A stretch of 64,000 nucleotides of DNA from Gammaproteobacteria bacterium (GTDB taxonomy: Bacteria; Pseudomonadota; Gammaproteobacteria; Arenicellales; UBA868): NCBI GenBank assembly GCA_022451485.1, contig JAKUQS010000004.1, forward strand, positions 1 to 64,000, given 5' to 3'. Under the pieces are notes generated by a model, which ran no database searches, was not told the DNA's origin, and saw only the letters and a program-made list of their open reading frames with translations. Every line of letters starts with the position of its first letter. The first letter of the stretch is position 1. Shown piece after piece: positions 26,653 through 36,218 of this stretch. Both the position numbers and the translations under genes were made by a program.

Positions 26653-27552
26653 TCACAACAAATTCACTTCGTCGACGAAGGGGATGCTGGTTTGGGCGCC
26701 CAGTCCAGTACACGCTTGCGAAGCCGCCACAACCGCACGCTCAAGATGGGTAGTCCCTGTGTCTCCCTGAGCAATCCCCGCCGCTAAGTAGCCTACGAAA
26801 GTATCCCCCGCTCCGGTTGTGTCTACCGCTTGGATGGCCGGTGCCGGAAATGTCAGGGTCTGCGCGTCGACTACCGCGATCACAGTCCCCGGACCCTGGG
26901 TCACCACAACATTGAAATCGTTCGAATTCGCCAGTTGTTCAGCAATGTGGGGGATATGTTCCTGCGAAGGGCTACTCGCTAGGAAAGTCGCTTCGACTTC
27001 ATTGACGACCAACCAATCGACATGACTCAGCAGTGCATTGGGAACGTGCGTAGCCGGCGCGAGATTGAAAAGTACCGGCGTGTTCAAATGTTTCGCACGC
27101 TGCGCCAACCGCAAGTTCTGCTCGATCGGGATTTCCTGCTGTAGCACCACGACCCCAGCCTGGTCTATCAGTTCATCGGCAACCTGATCGGATTGGATAT
27201 CCTGATTCGCACCACTGGCTACTCCAATCAGGTTACAACCCACCTCGTCCACCATGACGACAGCACAGCCCGTGTTGCGTTTCGTCTTGACGATGTAAGA
27301 CAAATCGACACCGTCTTGCGCCAGCAAAGCGAGGGCCAAAATGCCATACGCATCATCACCCACCGCTCCGATAAACACACTGTCAGCACCTGCTCGTCGA
27401 GCTGCCAACGCCTGATTTGCACCTTTCCCGCCAGGTAGGGGTTGATAATCGTCCGTTAGCACTGTTTCCCCGCTGATCGGCAACGTCGATACACGCATAA
27501 CGAGATCGACGTTAACCGAGCCGAACACCAGTACGCTCGGGCGCGCGCTCAT
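26653..27552 (-). CDS. rbsK: Ribokinase
   Basis: PfkB-family sugar kinase of 299 residues phosphorylating ribose at O5. FGSVNVDLVMRV, the substrate segment PLPGGKGANQALAARRAGA near 38-56, FIGAVGDDAYG and the catalytic DTTGAGDTFVGYLAAG near 245-260 fit ribokinase well, including length. Its ATG overlaps the stop of the nucleoside hydrolase gene (ATGA), so the ribose freed by the hydrolase would be passed directly to this kinase. The ABC importer binding protein follows on the same strand. Confidence 0.92.
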   Translation of the reverse strand: MSARPSVLVFGSVNVDLVMRVSTLPISGETVLTDDYQPLPGGKGANQALAARRAGADSVFIGAVGDDAYGILALALLAQDGVDLSYIVKTKRNTGCAVVMVDEVGCNLIGVASGANQDIQSDQVADELIDQAGVVVLQQEIPIEQNLRLAQRAKHLNTPVLFNLAPATHVPNALLSHVDWLVVNEVEATFLASSPSQEHIPHIAEQLANSNDFNVVVTQGPGTVIAVVDAQTLTFPAPAIQAVDTTGAGDTFVGYLAAGIAQGDTGTTHLERAVVAASQACTGLGAQTSIPFVDEVNLL

Positions 27553-28502
27553 GGCAACGTTGATAGCTTCTGTGTCAGCTGTAAGAAAAACGCCTCAGCA
27601 TCCACCGCGTAAGCCACATGGCAGTTAGGCTGCGCCTCCGTTGCCTGCCACCAATCTGCCACTGTCTGGCCAAGGGTGAGTGGCGAGGCGATCTCAATTT
27701 GAACATTGACATGACGACAGGCGAAAAGCGCCGAATCCAAAAGATGTGCGATCACACACGGATCGTGCAACGGGCCACCATCAGTTCCATAACGACTGCG
27801 ATCATAACGACAGTAAAAACTGAGCAAATCGGCCACTACCCTGGCGGTTTGGCCACCACAACTTCTAATAGTCTCAATACGTTCGGGGGTTACCAAAACC
27901 TGATGGGTGACATCAAGCCCCATCATCGTGAGCGGCACACCGGATCGAAAAACGACATCCGCTGCGTGAGGATCCACATAAATATTGAACTCAGCTACCG
28001 GTGTAACATTGCCAGGATTAATCGCAGCACCACCCATCAACACAATTTCCCTGATTTTTGGCACGATCTCCGGTGCCCGTCTCATGGCAAGCGCAATGTT
28101 CGTCAGCGGCCCAATTGGACAGACAGTCACCGCGCCGGCGGGATGAGCCAACAGCATGTCAATAATGAAATCAACAGCATGCTGATCTCTTAATCGCATG
28201 ACCGGCTCTGGCAACCGCCGCCCGTCCGGCAGATCAAGGCCTGAGGCTCCATGCACTGCCTCAGCCGTCACCGGTGATCGCACCATCGGCCGGTCTGCAC
28301 CGGCATACACCCCAACATCAGAGTGCCCGGCTAACTCGCAAATCTTGAGCGCATTGCGACTTGTCAGCGACAACGGTACGTTGCCGGCAACGCAAGTAAT
28401 ACCCAGCAATTCGATCTCTGCCGGTGAAGCAAGGGCGAGCAGAATCGCCACGGCATCATCGTGGCCAGGATCACAGTCAAGAATCAGTTTTCTCGGTTGC
28501 AT
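27549..28502 (-). CDS. Ribonucleoside hydrolase (IunH/RihA-B family)
   Basis: N-ribohydrolase of about 317 residues that cleaves a nucleoside to ribose and base. LDCDPGHDDAVAILLA at residues 8-23 is the calcium-binding aspartate cluster; CPIGPLTNIALAMRRAP, VLMGGAAINPGNVTPVAEFN and the active-site DGGPLHDPCVIAHLL near 235 complete the family signature. ATG 28502 was chosen because it lies 4 bases after the stop of the transporter gene; a longer frame would overlap it. It is coupled to ribokinase downstream and a VUT-type transporter upstream. The base preference cannot be read from sequence; a modified nucleoside is possible given the neighbour. Confidence 0.92.
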   Translation of the reverse strand: MQPRKLILDCDPGHDDAVAILLALASPAEIELLGITCVAGNVPLSLTSRNALKICELAGHSDVGVYAGADRPMVRSPVTAEAVHGASGLDLPDGRRLPEPVMRLRDQHAVDFIIDMLLAHPAGAVTVCPIGPLTNIALAMRRAPEIVPKIREIVLMGGAAINPGNVTPVAEFNIYVDPHAADVVFRSGVPLTMMGLDVTHQVLVTPERIETIRSCGGQTARVVADLLSFYCRYDRSRYGTDGGPLHDPCVIAHLLDSALFACRHVNVQIEIASPLTLGQTVADWWQATEAQPNCHVAYAVDAEAFFLQLTQKLSTLP

Positions 28503-28506
28503 CAAG

Positions 28507-29160
28507 TTACGCAGGACGATCAGCAAAACCCGTGAGTAGTCGGAACGGATACAAGAGTAAGCCTACCATTAGCAACTTGGCACAGAAATCGCCCAGGCCC
28601 CAACCAACCCAGGGCAACCCTGTACCGGCAAACGCAATGGAGAAAAATAGTGCGGTGTCGACGAGCGAACCGACAAATGAGGACGCGACCGGTGCCTTCC
28701 ACCAGTTTTCGCGTCGCAATCGATCAAATATATGGACATCAATCAATTGTGCGGTCAGAAAAGCCGTTCCAGAGCCTATTGCTACACGCAGCATAGACCA
28801 AGCATCAGGGTCATTCAAAAGCGCCTCTAACACGGTCGCTGAGGTCACATCAGCACGCACCGCCGCTGTGGCGAGTGCGTCCGTCAGCGTGAGCAAAACC
28901 CCCAGTGCGAAGCCAACGTAAACCAACTGGCGGGCGTGTCCTGGGCCAAACAGTCGGTTGGTGCTGTCGGTAATCAGAAACGCCACAGGATAGGTAAACG
29001 CACCCCAAGTCAGCCAGTCGGCAAGATCGACGGATCCAAGTACCACGGCTACTGGGTAGTGAACCAAAAGGTTAGACAGGAAAATAACCAGACCCATGGC
29101 TGTGATGGGCAATCCATAGCGGATCACGATGGGACACCGCTTCAAATGAAAACCTTGCAT
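28507..29160 (-). CDS. VUT-family (queuosine precursor type, YhhQ-like) transporter
   Basis: Polytopic membrane protein of 217 residues with about six hydrophobic segments. LTWGAFTYPVAFLITDSTNRLFGPGHAR near 45-72 is the defining motif of the VUT_1/YhhQ family (formerly DUF165), and SSFVGSLVDTALFFSIAF near 164 is the second conserved helix. YhhQ imports the 7-deazaguanines preQ0 and preQ1 in E. coli. Here it is directly upstream (4 bases) of a nucleoside hydrolase and then ribokinase, which suggests uptake and cleavage of a nucleoside or deazapurine. No queuosine-synthesis gene is in the window. Confidence 0.88.
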   Translation of the reverse strand: MQGFHLKRCPIVIRYGLPITAMGLVIFLSNLLVHYPVAVVLGSVDLADWLTWGAFTYPVAFLITDSTNRLFGPGHARQLVYVGFALGVLLTLTDALATAAVRADVTSATVLEALLNDPDAWSMLRVAIGSGTAFLTAQLIDVHIFDRLRRENWWKAPVASSFVGSLVDTALFFSIAFAGTGLPWVGWGLGDFCAKLLMVGLLLYPFRLLTGFADRPA

Positions 29161-29213
29161 GGCGTTATTGCTACACCCGAGGCTTATGAAAGCCGCGTTT
29201 ATCCAGAGCGGGT

Positions 29214-30389
29214 CTAACTCGCAAGCGACCGCATCGCAGTGTCGAGCCCCGACAACGTTAGCGGAAACATGCGGTCATCAACCAACTCTTTGATCATATG
29301 GATGGACTGGGTGTATTCCCAATATGATTCGGGCGTTGGATTGAGCCAGGCCAATCGATCATAAGTCCCCGCCACACGCTGCATCCATGTCGCACCGGCT
29401 TCTTCATTAAAGTACTCGATGTTTCCCCCGGGGCTCGCAATCTCATAAGGGGCCATTGACGCATCACCAACAAAAATCACTCTGTAATCACGCGCGTATT
29501 TGTGTAACACATCCCAAGTAGCTGTCACTTCACTGTTACGACGCCGATTGTCTTTCCAGACAAAATCATAGATAAAGTTGTGAAAATAGAAATAATCAAG
29601 GTGTTTGAACTCGCTGCGTGCGGCAGAAAAAAGCTCTTCACAAGATTGCACATAAGGATACATTGAACCGCCGACATCAATAAAAATTAACACCTTCACA
29701 GCATTATGGCGTTCAGGAATCATTTTGATATCGAGCATCCCAGCGTTTCGTGCAGTCGATTGAATGGTGTCGTCCAGATCGAGTTCCTCCTGCGCACCCG
29801 TGCGCGCAAACGCACGTAATCGCTTCAACGCTACTTTTACATTTCGAGTTCCGAGCTCAACCGAACCATCGAGATTTTTAAACCGTCGTTTGTCCCATAC
29901 TTTGACGGCCCGACCCTGTCTACCCTCACCCCCAACACGAATGCCCTCAGGATGATATCCGGCATTGCCAAACGGTGACGTGCCGCCAGTGCCAACCCAC
30001 TTGCTACCACCGGAATGCCGCTTCTGCTGCTCCTCCAGGCGCTTCTTGAATTCTTCGATCAATTTTTCAAGACCCCCCAATGACTGGATCTTGTCTTTTT
30101 CTTCTTCTGTCAAATATTTTTCGAATTCCGAGCGCAACCAATCTTCTGGTAAAAGCGCTTCCAATACATCATCAAAGGACTCCAATTCCTTGAAAAACGC
30201 ACCAAAAGCACGATCAAAACGATCGAAGTACTGCTCATCCTTAACCAGCGACGTTCGCGACAATCGGTAGAAATCATCGATTGACCCGAAGGCAAGACCG
30301 CACGTCATGGCTTCTAGTAACACCAGAAACTCGCGCACCGAAACCGGTACACCGGCTCTCTTCAGGCTCAAAAAAAAAGTCACCAACAT
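29214..30389 (-). CDS. VWA (CoxE-like) domain protein
   Basis: Protein of 391 residues with an N-terminal helical region (FFLSLKRAGVPVSVREFLVL) and a C-terminal von Willebrand factor A domain of the CoxE type: IFIDVGGSMYPYVQSCEELF near 235-254 is a MIDAS variant (DxGGS). A Lys/Glu-rich segment (about residues 110-145) and Gly-rich GGSKWVGTGGTSPFG lie between. It follows the MoxR ATPase gene by 6 bases. Such MoxR-VWA pairs act as chaperones that insert metals or assemble complexes; the client here is unknown. The VUT transporter gene follows after 53 bases. Confidence 0.9.
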   Translation of the reverse strand: MLVTFFLSLKRAGVPVSVREFLVLLEAMTCGLAFGSIDDFYRLSRTSLVKDEQYFDRFDRAFGAFFKELESFDDVLEALLPEDWLRSEFEKYLTEEEKDKIQSLGGLEKLIEEFKKRLEEQQKRHSGGSKWVGTGGTSPFGNAGYHPEGIRVGGEGRQGRAVKVWDKRRFKNLDGSVELGTRNVKVALKRLRAFARTGAQEELDLDDTIQSTARNAGMLDIKMIPERHNAVKVLIFIDVGGSMYPYVQSCEELFSAARSEFKHLDYFYFHNFIYDFVWKDNRRRNSEVTATWDVLHKYARDYRVIFVGDASMAPYEIASPGGNIEYFNEEAGATWMQRVAGTYDRLAWLNPTPESYWEYTQSIHMIKELVDDRMFPLTLSGLDTAMRSLAS

Positions 30390-30395
30390 GAATGA

Positions 30396-31241
30396 TCACC
30401 CAGTGTCGCGACGAACCATAAAGGCCAGGCGCTGCAAAGTGTGCACATCTTGCTCGTTTTTCAATAATGCACCATACAGCGGAGGAATCGCGCGAGTGGG
30501 ATCACGCTCCTTCAGGATTTCATCTGGAATATCATCTGCCATCAACAACTTTAGCCAGTCGATCAACTCCGAAGTCGTTGGTTTTTTCTTCAACCCCGGC
30601 ACTTCTCGAACATTGAAAAAAATATCCAGTGCTTCACTGATAAGGTCCTGCTTAATGCGCGGGTGATGAACCTGAACGATACGCTCCATGGTGTCTCTAT
30701 CCGGGAAACTGATGAAGTGAAAAAAACACCGTCGCAGAAACGCATCCGGCAATTCTTTTTCATCATTACTGGTGATAATCACGATCGGGCGATTTTTCGC
30801 TCGCACTGTTTCGCCGGTTTCATAGACGAAGAACTCCATCTGATCAAGTTCAGTCAGGAGGTCATTGGGGAATTCAATGTCGGCTTTATCGATCTCGTCA
30901 ATCAATAATACAACGCGCTCATCGGTCTCGAACGCATCCCATAGTTTCCCCCGCTTGATATAGTTGCCAATGTCCTTGACCCTCTCGTCACCCAATTGCG
31001 AGTCCCGCAGGCGTGACACAGCGTCATACTCGTAAAGACCTTGTTGCGCCTTGCTGGTGGACTTAATGTGCCAATTAATCAATGGCCGGCCGAGGGCGGC
31101 CGCCACTTCTTCAGCGAGCATGGTTTTACCCGTACCTGGCTCACCCTTAATCAACAGAGGACGCTCTAGTGTGACCGCCGCGTTAACAGCCATCTGCAAA
31201 TCTTCGGTCGCGATATAAGTGTCGGTACCCTGAAACCGCAT
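30396..31241 (-). CDS. MoxR family AAA+ ATPase
   Basis: ATPase of 281 residues. Walker A GEPGTGKT is near residues 37-44, Walker B VVLLIDEIDKAD near 108-119, sensor-1 IVITSNDEKELPDAFLRRC near 152-170. The N-terminus FQGTDTYIATEDLQMAVN and the linker to a small helical lid domain are typical of MoxR proteins. AGGAGG precedes the ATG, a strong ribosome-binding site. It is paired with the VWA gene downstream, a widely conserved two-gene chaperone unit in proteobacteria. Confidence 0.92.
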   Translation of the reverse strand: MRFQGTDTYIATEDLQMAVNAAVTLERPLLIKGEPGTGKTMLAEEVAAALGRPLINWHIKSTSKAQQGLYEYDAVSRLRDSQLGDERVKDIGNYIKRGKLWDAFETDERVVLLIDEIDKADIEFPNDLLTELDQMEFFVYETGETVRAKNRPIVIITSNDEKELPDAFLRRCFFHFISFPDRDTMERIVQVHHPRIKQDLISEALDIFFNVREVPGLKKKPTTSELIDWLKLLMADDIPDEILKERDPTRAIPPLYGALLKNEQDVHTLQRLAFMVRRDTG

Positions 31242-31299
31242 TAGTCCTCCTGCTGGGAATTAGTCCCCGCCGATCAGAAAAAACAACCAAGAATCCTTT

Positions 31300-32322
31300 C
31301 TACGCCGGACTTTCCATCTGGACCTCATAGCGGCCTTGCGCAGCAAGACCATTCATCTGGGCCCGGTGACAAGCAATCACTTGTGCCGCCATCAGGTTGT
31401 CCTGCTGTCCATTCCATGCCTGCATGGCAGCGGCCTGCAATGCGCGTCCGTAGGAAAATGTCACCGCCCACGGCAATTCGATACCCAGGTGATGCATAGC
31501 GTTCAAGTGCGCCGTTGCTTCTTCATCAGACTGCCCGCCGGAAAGAAAAGCGATGCCCGGCACAGCGGGTGGTACTGTACTGAGTAAGCAACGAAGCGTT
31601 TGGCGTGCCACCTCCTCTATACCGGCGCGATCCTTCGCTTCGCTTCCCGAAATCACCATGCTCGGCTTCAACACGATGCCCTCAAGCACAACACCTTGAT
31701 CAGCGAGTGCTTCAAATACAGTTTGCTGTGCGTGTTGCGTGACCTCAAAACTGCGCTCGATACTGTGGTCACCATCAATCAACACCTCTGGCTCTACGAT
31801 CGGCACAATATCGTGCTCCTGACACAACGCAGCATAACGAGCCAAACCATGCGCATTCGCGCTGAAACAGGCCTGACTAGGCCGCGTATCGGTAATGGCA
31901 TAAACCGCACGCCACTTGGCAAAGCGCGCGCCTAACTCGCTGTATTCCGCAAGACGCGGCCCTAAACCATCTAGTCCTTCGGTGACTTTCTCCCCCGACC
32001 GCAGGGCAAGGTCCTTGGCTCCTGCATCGACCTTGATCCCTGGCACGATTCCCTGCTCAGTAAGCACCTCGACGAAGCTTCGACCATCAACTACACAATC
32101 GCGTATCGTCTCGTCAAACAAAATGGCTCCACCGATGTGCTGTCCGAGCTTGGGCGTCGTCACCAGCATGGTCCGATATTCGCGCCGCATCTCCGGCGTC
32201 GTTGGAATACCCAACGCCTCGAACCGCTTGTTGCACGTCGGGTGGCTTTCATCCATAGCAAGAATGCCTTTACCAGGTGCAACCATCGCTGCAGCGGTGG
32301 TCTTTAGGGTGTCAATGTTCAT
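31300..32322 (-). CDS. Fructose-bisphosphate aldolase, class I
   Basis: Schiff-base aldolase of 340 residues of the animal/plant-like class I type. PGKGILAMDESHPTCNKRF near 16-34 holds phosphate-site residues, GAILFDETI near 65, KWRAVYAI near 136 and the Schiff-base lysine K219 in LEGIVLKPSMV. SGGQSDEEATAHLNAM follows as in eukaryotic enzymes. ATG 32322 was chosen because GGAG lies 6 bases before it; an adjacent ATG at 32325 is possible. It ends a glycolytic gene cluster on this strand: transketolase, GAPDH, PGK, pyruvate kinase, aldolase. Confidence 0.94.
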   Translation of the reverse strand: MNIDTLKTTAAAMVAPGKGILAMDESHPTCNKRFEALGIPTTPEMRREYRTMLVTTPKLGQHIGGAILFDETIRDCVVDGRSFVEVLTEQGIVPGIKVDAGAKDLALRSGEKVTEGLDGLGPRLAEYSELGARFAKWRAVYAITDTRPSQACFSANAHGLARYAALCQEHDIVPIVEPEVLIDGDHSIERSFEVTQHAQQTVFEALADQGVVLEGIVLKPSMVISGSEAKDRAGIEEVARQTLRCLLSTVPPAVPGIAFLSGGQSDEEATAHLNAMHHLGIELPWAVTFSYGRALQAAAMQAWNGQQDNLMAAQVIACHRAQMNGLAAQGRYEVQMESPA

Positions 32323-32386
32323 CATGCTCTCCAATCTGTCATCCAAGGTCTCAATCGTTATCTATGATTTTCCCATCGTTCGCATT

Positions 32387-33865
32387 TCAATTATCTTCCG
32401 CGCGAACCGGTCGCGCTTCATTTATATCACCAACCGTGATGATCTTCATCGAATTAGTACGTCCGGATATGCCGGACCACTCACCCTGGGTCACAACCAG
32501 CTGATCTCCTTTCTTGACCATCTGGCGACTTTTTAATACGTCCATCGCCTGTCGGTTGATGTCATTGGGAGAAAAACCGGTGGGATCAAATGCCACGGGG
32601 TAAACGCCGCGGTACAAGGCGGTACGACGCTCAGTTGTCGGCCATCGTGTCATGGCAAATATCGGGATTGCCGACGTAATTCTTGACATCCACTTTGCCG
32701 TTGCACCGGACTCGGTCATTGCCAAAATACCACTGATTGAATAATGATTAGCGGTATACATAGCCGCCATAGCAATGGCCTCGTCCGTGTCACCAAAGCG
32801 AGCATCGCCGCGTTCACGGGGTGTTGTCACCCCTGCATGCTGTTCCGCACCTCGGCAAATACGGTCCATAGCCTCAATCACTTTAGGCGGATGTTGCCCC
32901 ATTGCAGTTTCCGCCGATAACATGACGGCATCCGTTCCATCTAGCACGGCGTTGGCGACATCAAGCACTTCTGCTCGTGTTGGCTGCAAGCTAGTCACCA
33001 TGGATTGCATCATCTGAGTGGCCGTAATAACCACTTTGTTAGCCTGTTGAGCGCCAGCAATCAACCGTTTCTGTACCCCTGGCAGCTCTGCATCACCGAT
33101 CTCAACGCCCAGGTCTCCACGTGCCACCATAATGACATCTGATGCATCAATAATGGCATCGATATTCTCCAGCGCCTCTACGCGCTCAATCTTAGCCACA
33201 ATGTGCGCCTGACTCCCTGCTTCACGTAACCAGTCACGAACGGTCTCAATATCATCTGCATCGCGCACGAAGGACACACCGATGTAGTCGGCCGCTACCG
33301 TAGCGGCCAATTCGATGTCTTCTCTATCCTTCTCTGTTAAAGCCTGAGCTGTCAGTCCACCCCCCCGCCTGTTAATTCCTTTGTGATCAGACAGTAAGCC
33401 ACCTTGGATTACCTTGGTGGTCACCGCTGTGTCGGAAAGCGCCTCAACACCCAAAGCCAGGTTCCCGTCATCCAACAACAGGGTGTCCCCCACGACGAGA
33501 TCCTGAGGCAACCGCCGGTAACTGGTTCCAACGCATGCGGCTGTTCCCTCGCCCGGTGGGAACGTCACATCGATGGTAAATGGAGCGCCGCTCTTGAGCG
33601 TGACCGAGCCTTGCCTGAAGCGCTCGACACGAATTTTCGGTCCCTGCAGATCGAGCAACAAACCTACGGACCGCCCCTCCGCTGCAGCGCACTGCCTTAA
33701 GGCAGCAGCCCGCCGACAGTGATCCGCTGCAGTTCCATGCGACAGGTTAATTCTGGCAATGTCTACGCCGGCACGAACCACATCGGTCAACACAGCCGCC
33801 GCATCGGTGGCCGGTCCCAGAGAAGCTACTATTTTTGTTCGCCGCATCGATTTACGCTTGGACAT
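32387..33865 (-). CDS. pyk: Pyruvate kinase
   Basis: Glycolytic enzyme of 492 residues converting PEP and ADP to pyruvate and ATP. RRTKIVASLGPATD at the N-terminus, VDIARINLSHG, the metal/PEP site segment HIVAKIERVEALENID near 215-230 and MVARGDLGVEIGDAELPGVQKRLI near 241-264 are all present, then the TATQMMQSM and ATAKWMSR elements. Length (about 490) fits the PykA/PykF family. It lies 7 bases after the pgk stop, so both are clearly in one transcript. Confidence 0.96.
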   Translation of the reverse strand: MSKRKSMRRTKIVASLGPATDAAAVLTDVVRAGVDIARINLSHGTAADHCRRAAALRQCAAAEGRSVGLLLDLQGPKIRVERFRQGSVTLKSGAPFTIDVTFPPGEGTAACVGTSYRRLPQDLVVGDTLLLDDGNLALGVEALSDTAVTTKVIQGGLLSDHKGINRRGGGLTAQALTEKDREDIELAATVAADYIGVSFVRDADDIETVRDWLREAGSQAHIVAKIERVEALENIDAIIDASDVIMVARGDLGVEIGDAELPGVQKRLIAGAQQANKVVITATQMMQSMVTSLQPTRAEVLDVANAVLDGTDAVMLSAETAMGQHPPKVIEAMDRICRGAEQHAGVTTPRERGDARFGDTDEAIAMAAMYTANHYSISGILAMTESGATAKWMSRITSAIPIFAMTRWPTTERRTALYRGVYPVAFDPTGFSPNDINRQAMDVLKSRQMVKKGDQLVVTQGEWSGISGRTNSMKIITVGDINEARPVRAEDN

Positions 33866-33872
33866 CGCTGAA

Positions 33873-35036
33873 CTAGCCGTTTGCGCGTGACTCCAGAACC
33901 TCTACAGCTGGCAGGGTCTTTCCTTCAATAAACTCAAGAAACGCACCACCACCGGTGGAAACATAAGAAATCTTCTTACCAAGATTGTACTTGTCAACAG
34001 CAGCCAAAGTATCACCACCACCGGCAATCGAGAATGCACAAGAGTCGGCAATCGCCCGCCCGATAATCCCCGTGCCAGCCGCAAATGGATCCAACTCAAA
34101 CACCCCCACAGGCCCGTTCCACAATATGGTGCCAGCACGGCTTAGTTGTTTGGCAAGCCGCATCGCACTTTCGGGCCCGATATCCAGAATCAGTTCATCA
34201 GATGCCACCTCATCAACCTGTGTCACACGAGCGTTCGCCGTCGACGACACTTCCTTCGCAACAACCACATCCGTGGGAATAGGGATTTCTTTACCCGCCG
34301 CAGCCGCCCGATCCAACAACTGGCGCGCCGTATCAATGAGAGCCGGCTCATAGAGCGACTGCCCGACCGCGTGACCCGCTGCCGCGATAAACGTATTCGC
34401 AATACCGCCACCAGGTATCAACTGATCAACCACCTCGTAGAGTGATTCAAGGACCATCAATTTAGTTGATACCTTAGAGCCACCGACGATGGCACACATC
34501 GGCCGTTTTGGACTCTCCAACGCTTTTGTCAGGGCGTCCAGCTCACCGCCGAGCAAAGGACCCGCGCACGCGATGGGCGCAAATCGAGCCACGCCATGCG
34601 TTGACGCCTGTGCCCGATGAGCGGTACCAAACGCATCCATCACAAAAACATCGCACAGGGCGGCCATGCGACGGGCTAAATCATTTTCGTTGGCCTTCTC
34701 ACCGAGGTTGAAACGCACGTTCTCACATAACACCACTTCCCCTGGTCTGACCTCGACACCATCCAGCCAATCCGATACAAGCCGCACCGGCGAACCCAAT
34801 AATTCAGCAAGACGGCCTGCGACTGGCGCTAATGAGGCAGCGGCATCAAACGTTCCCTCCACCGGTCGACCCAGATGCGACATCAGAATAACGCATGCAC
34901 CGGCGGCCAACGCCAAACGACAAGTGGGAATCGACGCCTGAATCCTCGCGTCACTCATTACCTCTCCATGCGAGATGGGTACATTCAAATCAACACGAAT
35001 TAGTACCCGCTGGCCCGACAGGGCCTGATCCGACAT
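33873..35036 (-). CDS. pgk: Phosphoglycerate kinase
   Basis: Glycolytic kinase of 387 residues, the same length as the E. coli enzyme when ATG 35036 is used; the longer frame adds an unneeded 20 residues. [17 protein letters not shown] near the N-terminus, [11 protein letters not shown] near 54-64, [17 protein letters not shown]-type segment near 105, GGSKVSTKL near 190 and the nucleotide-binding GGGDTLAAV near the C-terminus match PGK. It lies between gap and pyk in the standard proteobacterial order. Confidence 0.96.
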   Translation of the reverse strand: MSDQALSGQRVLIRVDLNVPISHGEVMSDARIQASIPTCRLALAAGACVILMSHLGRPVEGTFDAAASLAPVAGRLAELLGSPVRLVSDWLDGVEVRPGEVVLCENVRFNLGEKANENDLARRMAALCDVFVMDAFGTAHRAQASTHGVARFAPIACAGPLLGGELDALTKALESPKRPMCAIVGGSKVSTKLMVLESLYEVVDQLIPGGGIANTFIAAAGHAVGQSLYEPALIDTARQLLDRAAAAGKEIPIPTDVVVAKEVSSTANARVTQVDEVASDELILDIGPESAMRLAKQLSRAGTILWNGPVGVFELDPFAAGTGIIGRAIADSCAFSIAGGGDTLAAVDKYNLGKKISYVSTGGGAFLEFIEGKTLPAVEVLESRANG

Positions 35037-35117
35037 GTGCAAAACTCTCACCCAACTGCCTCGAATACGTTCGCCACGGCTCCTATCCCCCGCCATTCAA
35101 TGACAACATACCCCCAC

Positions 35118-36131
35118 TTAGCTGGCATTGACCAGGGCGAGACAGGTATCCAGCATTCGATTGGAAAATCCCCACTCGTTGTCATACCACGAACAAACCT
35201 TAACCAAAGTTCCATTGACCACCCGCGTCATCGACGCATCGTAGATCGAGGAAGCCGGGTTATGATTAAAGTCAATCGACACCAACGGTAATTCGTTGTA
35301 TTGGAGAATGCCCTTAAGATTTCCCTCTGATGCCACTTGCAAAATTTGGTGGACCTCCTCCAGTGTTGTCTCGCGGGCCGCCTCAAAGGTCAGATCGACC
35401 AGTGAGACATTGATGGTCGGCACCCTCACCGAAAACCCATCCAGTTTGCCATTCAGCTCCGGCAAAACCAGTCCGACGGCAGCCGCAGCCCCGGTCTGCG
35501 TCGGAATCATCGATTGCGTTGCAGACCGTGCCCGTCGCAAGTCTGAATGGTAAACATCGGTTAATACCTGATCGTTGGTATAAGCGTGAATTGTTGTCAT
35601 CAAACCACTGCAAACACCGAGACTGTCATTCAGCGGCTTTACCAATGGTGCCAAGCAATTGGTAGTACACGAGGCATTGGAAATCACCGTGTCTGTCGAC
35701 TTCAACACATGGTGATTGACGCCGTAAACAATCGTCGCATCAACGTCCTTGCCGCCGGGAGCTGAAATAATCACCTTGCTGGCACCCGCGCTCAGGTGAG
35801 CGCTGGCTTTTTCTTTTGACGTAAAAAATCCCGTGCACTCCATCACGACATCGACGCCAAGCTCCCCCCAAGGGAGGCTCGCAGGATCGCGCTCTGCCAA
35901 AACCTTGACGCGTTTATCACCAACCAAAAAACAGTCATCCTCAACGGTTACCTCTTCTCCGAACCGGCCATGCGCCGTGTCATATTGAAGCAAGTGCGCA
36001 TTAGTGGCCGCATCGCCAAGATCATTGATGGCAATCACTTCGAAGTGTGATTGCTGTCCAGATTCAAACATTGCCCGAAATACGTTCCGTCCTATGCGTC
36101 CGAAACCATTGATTGCCACCTTGATTGCCAT
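35118..36131 (-). CDS. gap: Glyceraldehyde-3-phosphate dehydrogenase, type I
   Basis: NAD-linked dehydrogenase of 337 residues from ATG 36131 (AGGAG upstream; a GTG two codons earlier also exists). [14 protein letters not shown] at 7-20 is the NAD-binding motif, and the catalytic cysteine is C155 in [15 protein letters not shown], with the partner histidine in a TTIHAYT segment. Asp in INDLGD favours NAD over NADP. It precedes pgk by 81 bases and follows transketolase on the same strand, forming the core of the carbon-metabolism cluster. Confidence 0.96.
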   Translation of the reverse strand: MAIKVAINGFGRIGRNVFRAMFESGQQSHFEVIAINDLGDAATNAHLLQYDTAHGRFGEEVTVEDDCFLVGDKRVKVLAERDPASLPWGELGVDVVMECTGFFTSKEKASAHLSAGASKVIISAPGGKDVDATIVYGVNHHVLKSTDTVISNASCTTNCLAPLVKPLNDSLGVCSGLMTTIHAYTNDQVLTDVYHSDLRRARSATQSMIPTQTGAAAAVGLVLPELNGKLDGFSVRVPTINVSLVDLTFEAARETTLEEVHQILQVASEGNLKGILQYNELPLVSIDFNHNPASSIYDASMTRVVNGTLVKVCSWYDNEWGFSNRMLDTCLALVNAS

Positions 36132-36218
36132 ACCCACTTCTCCTCTATGTACTCTTATTTACTATCGTTACGATGTATTCGACAAAGTGTGCCTTGCCTC
36201 AGGCAAACGACCGTATGT

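Noticed and set aside
29161-29213. Possible preQ1-type riboswitch before the VUT transporter
   Set aside because: The 53-base gap has no aptamer-like CUAG/ACCC pattern or A-rich tail that I could align, and it lies right after the VWA gene, so nothing supports it.
33873-35096. Longer N-terminal form of phosphoglycerate kinase starting at 35096
   Set aside because: The extra 20 basic residues are not part of the family; ATG 35036 gives exactly the usual length.
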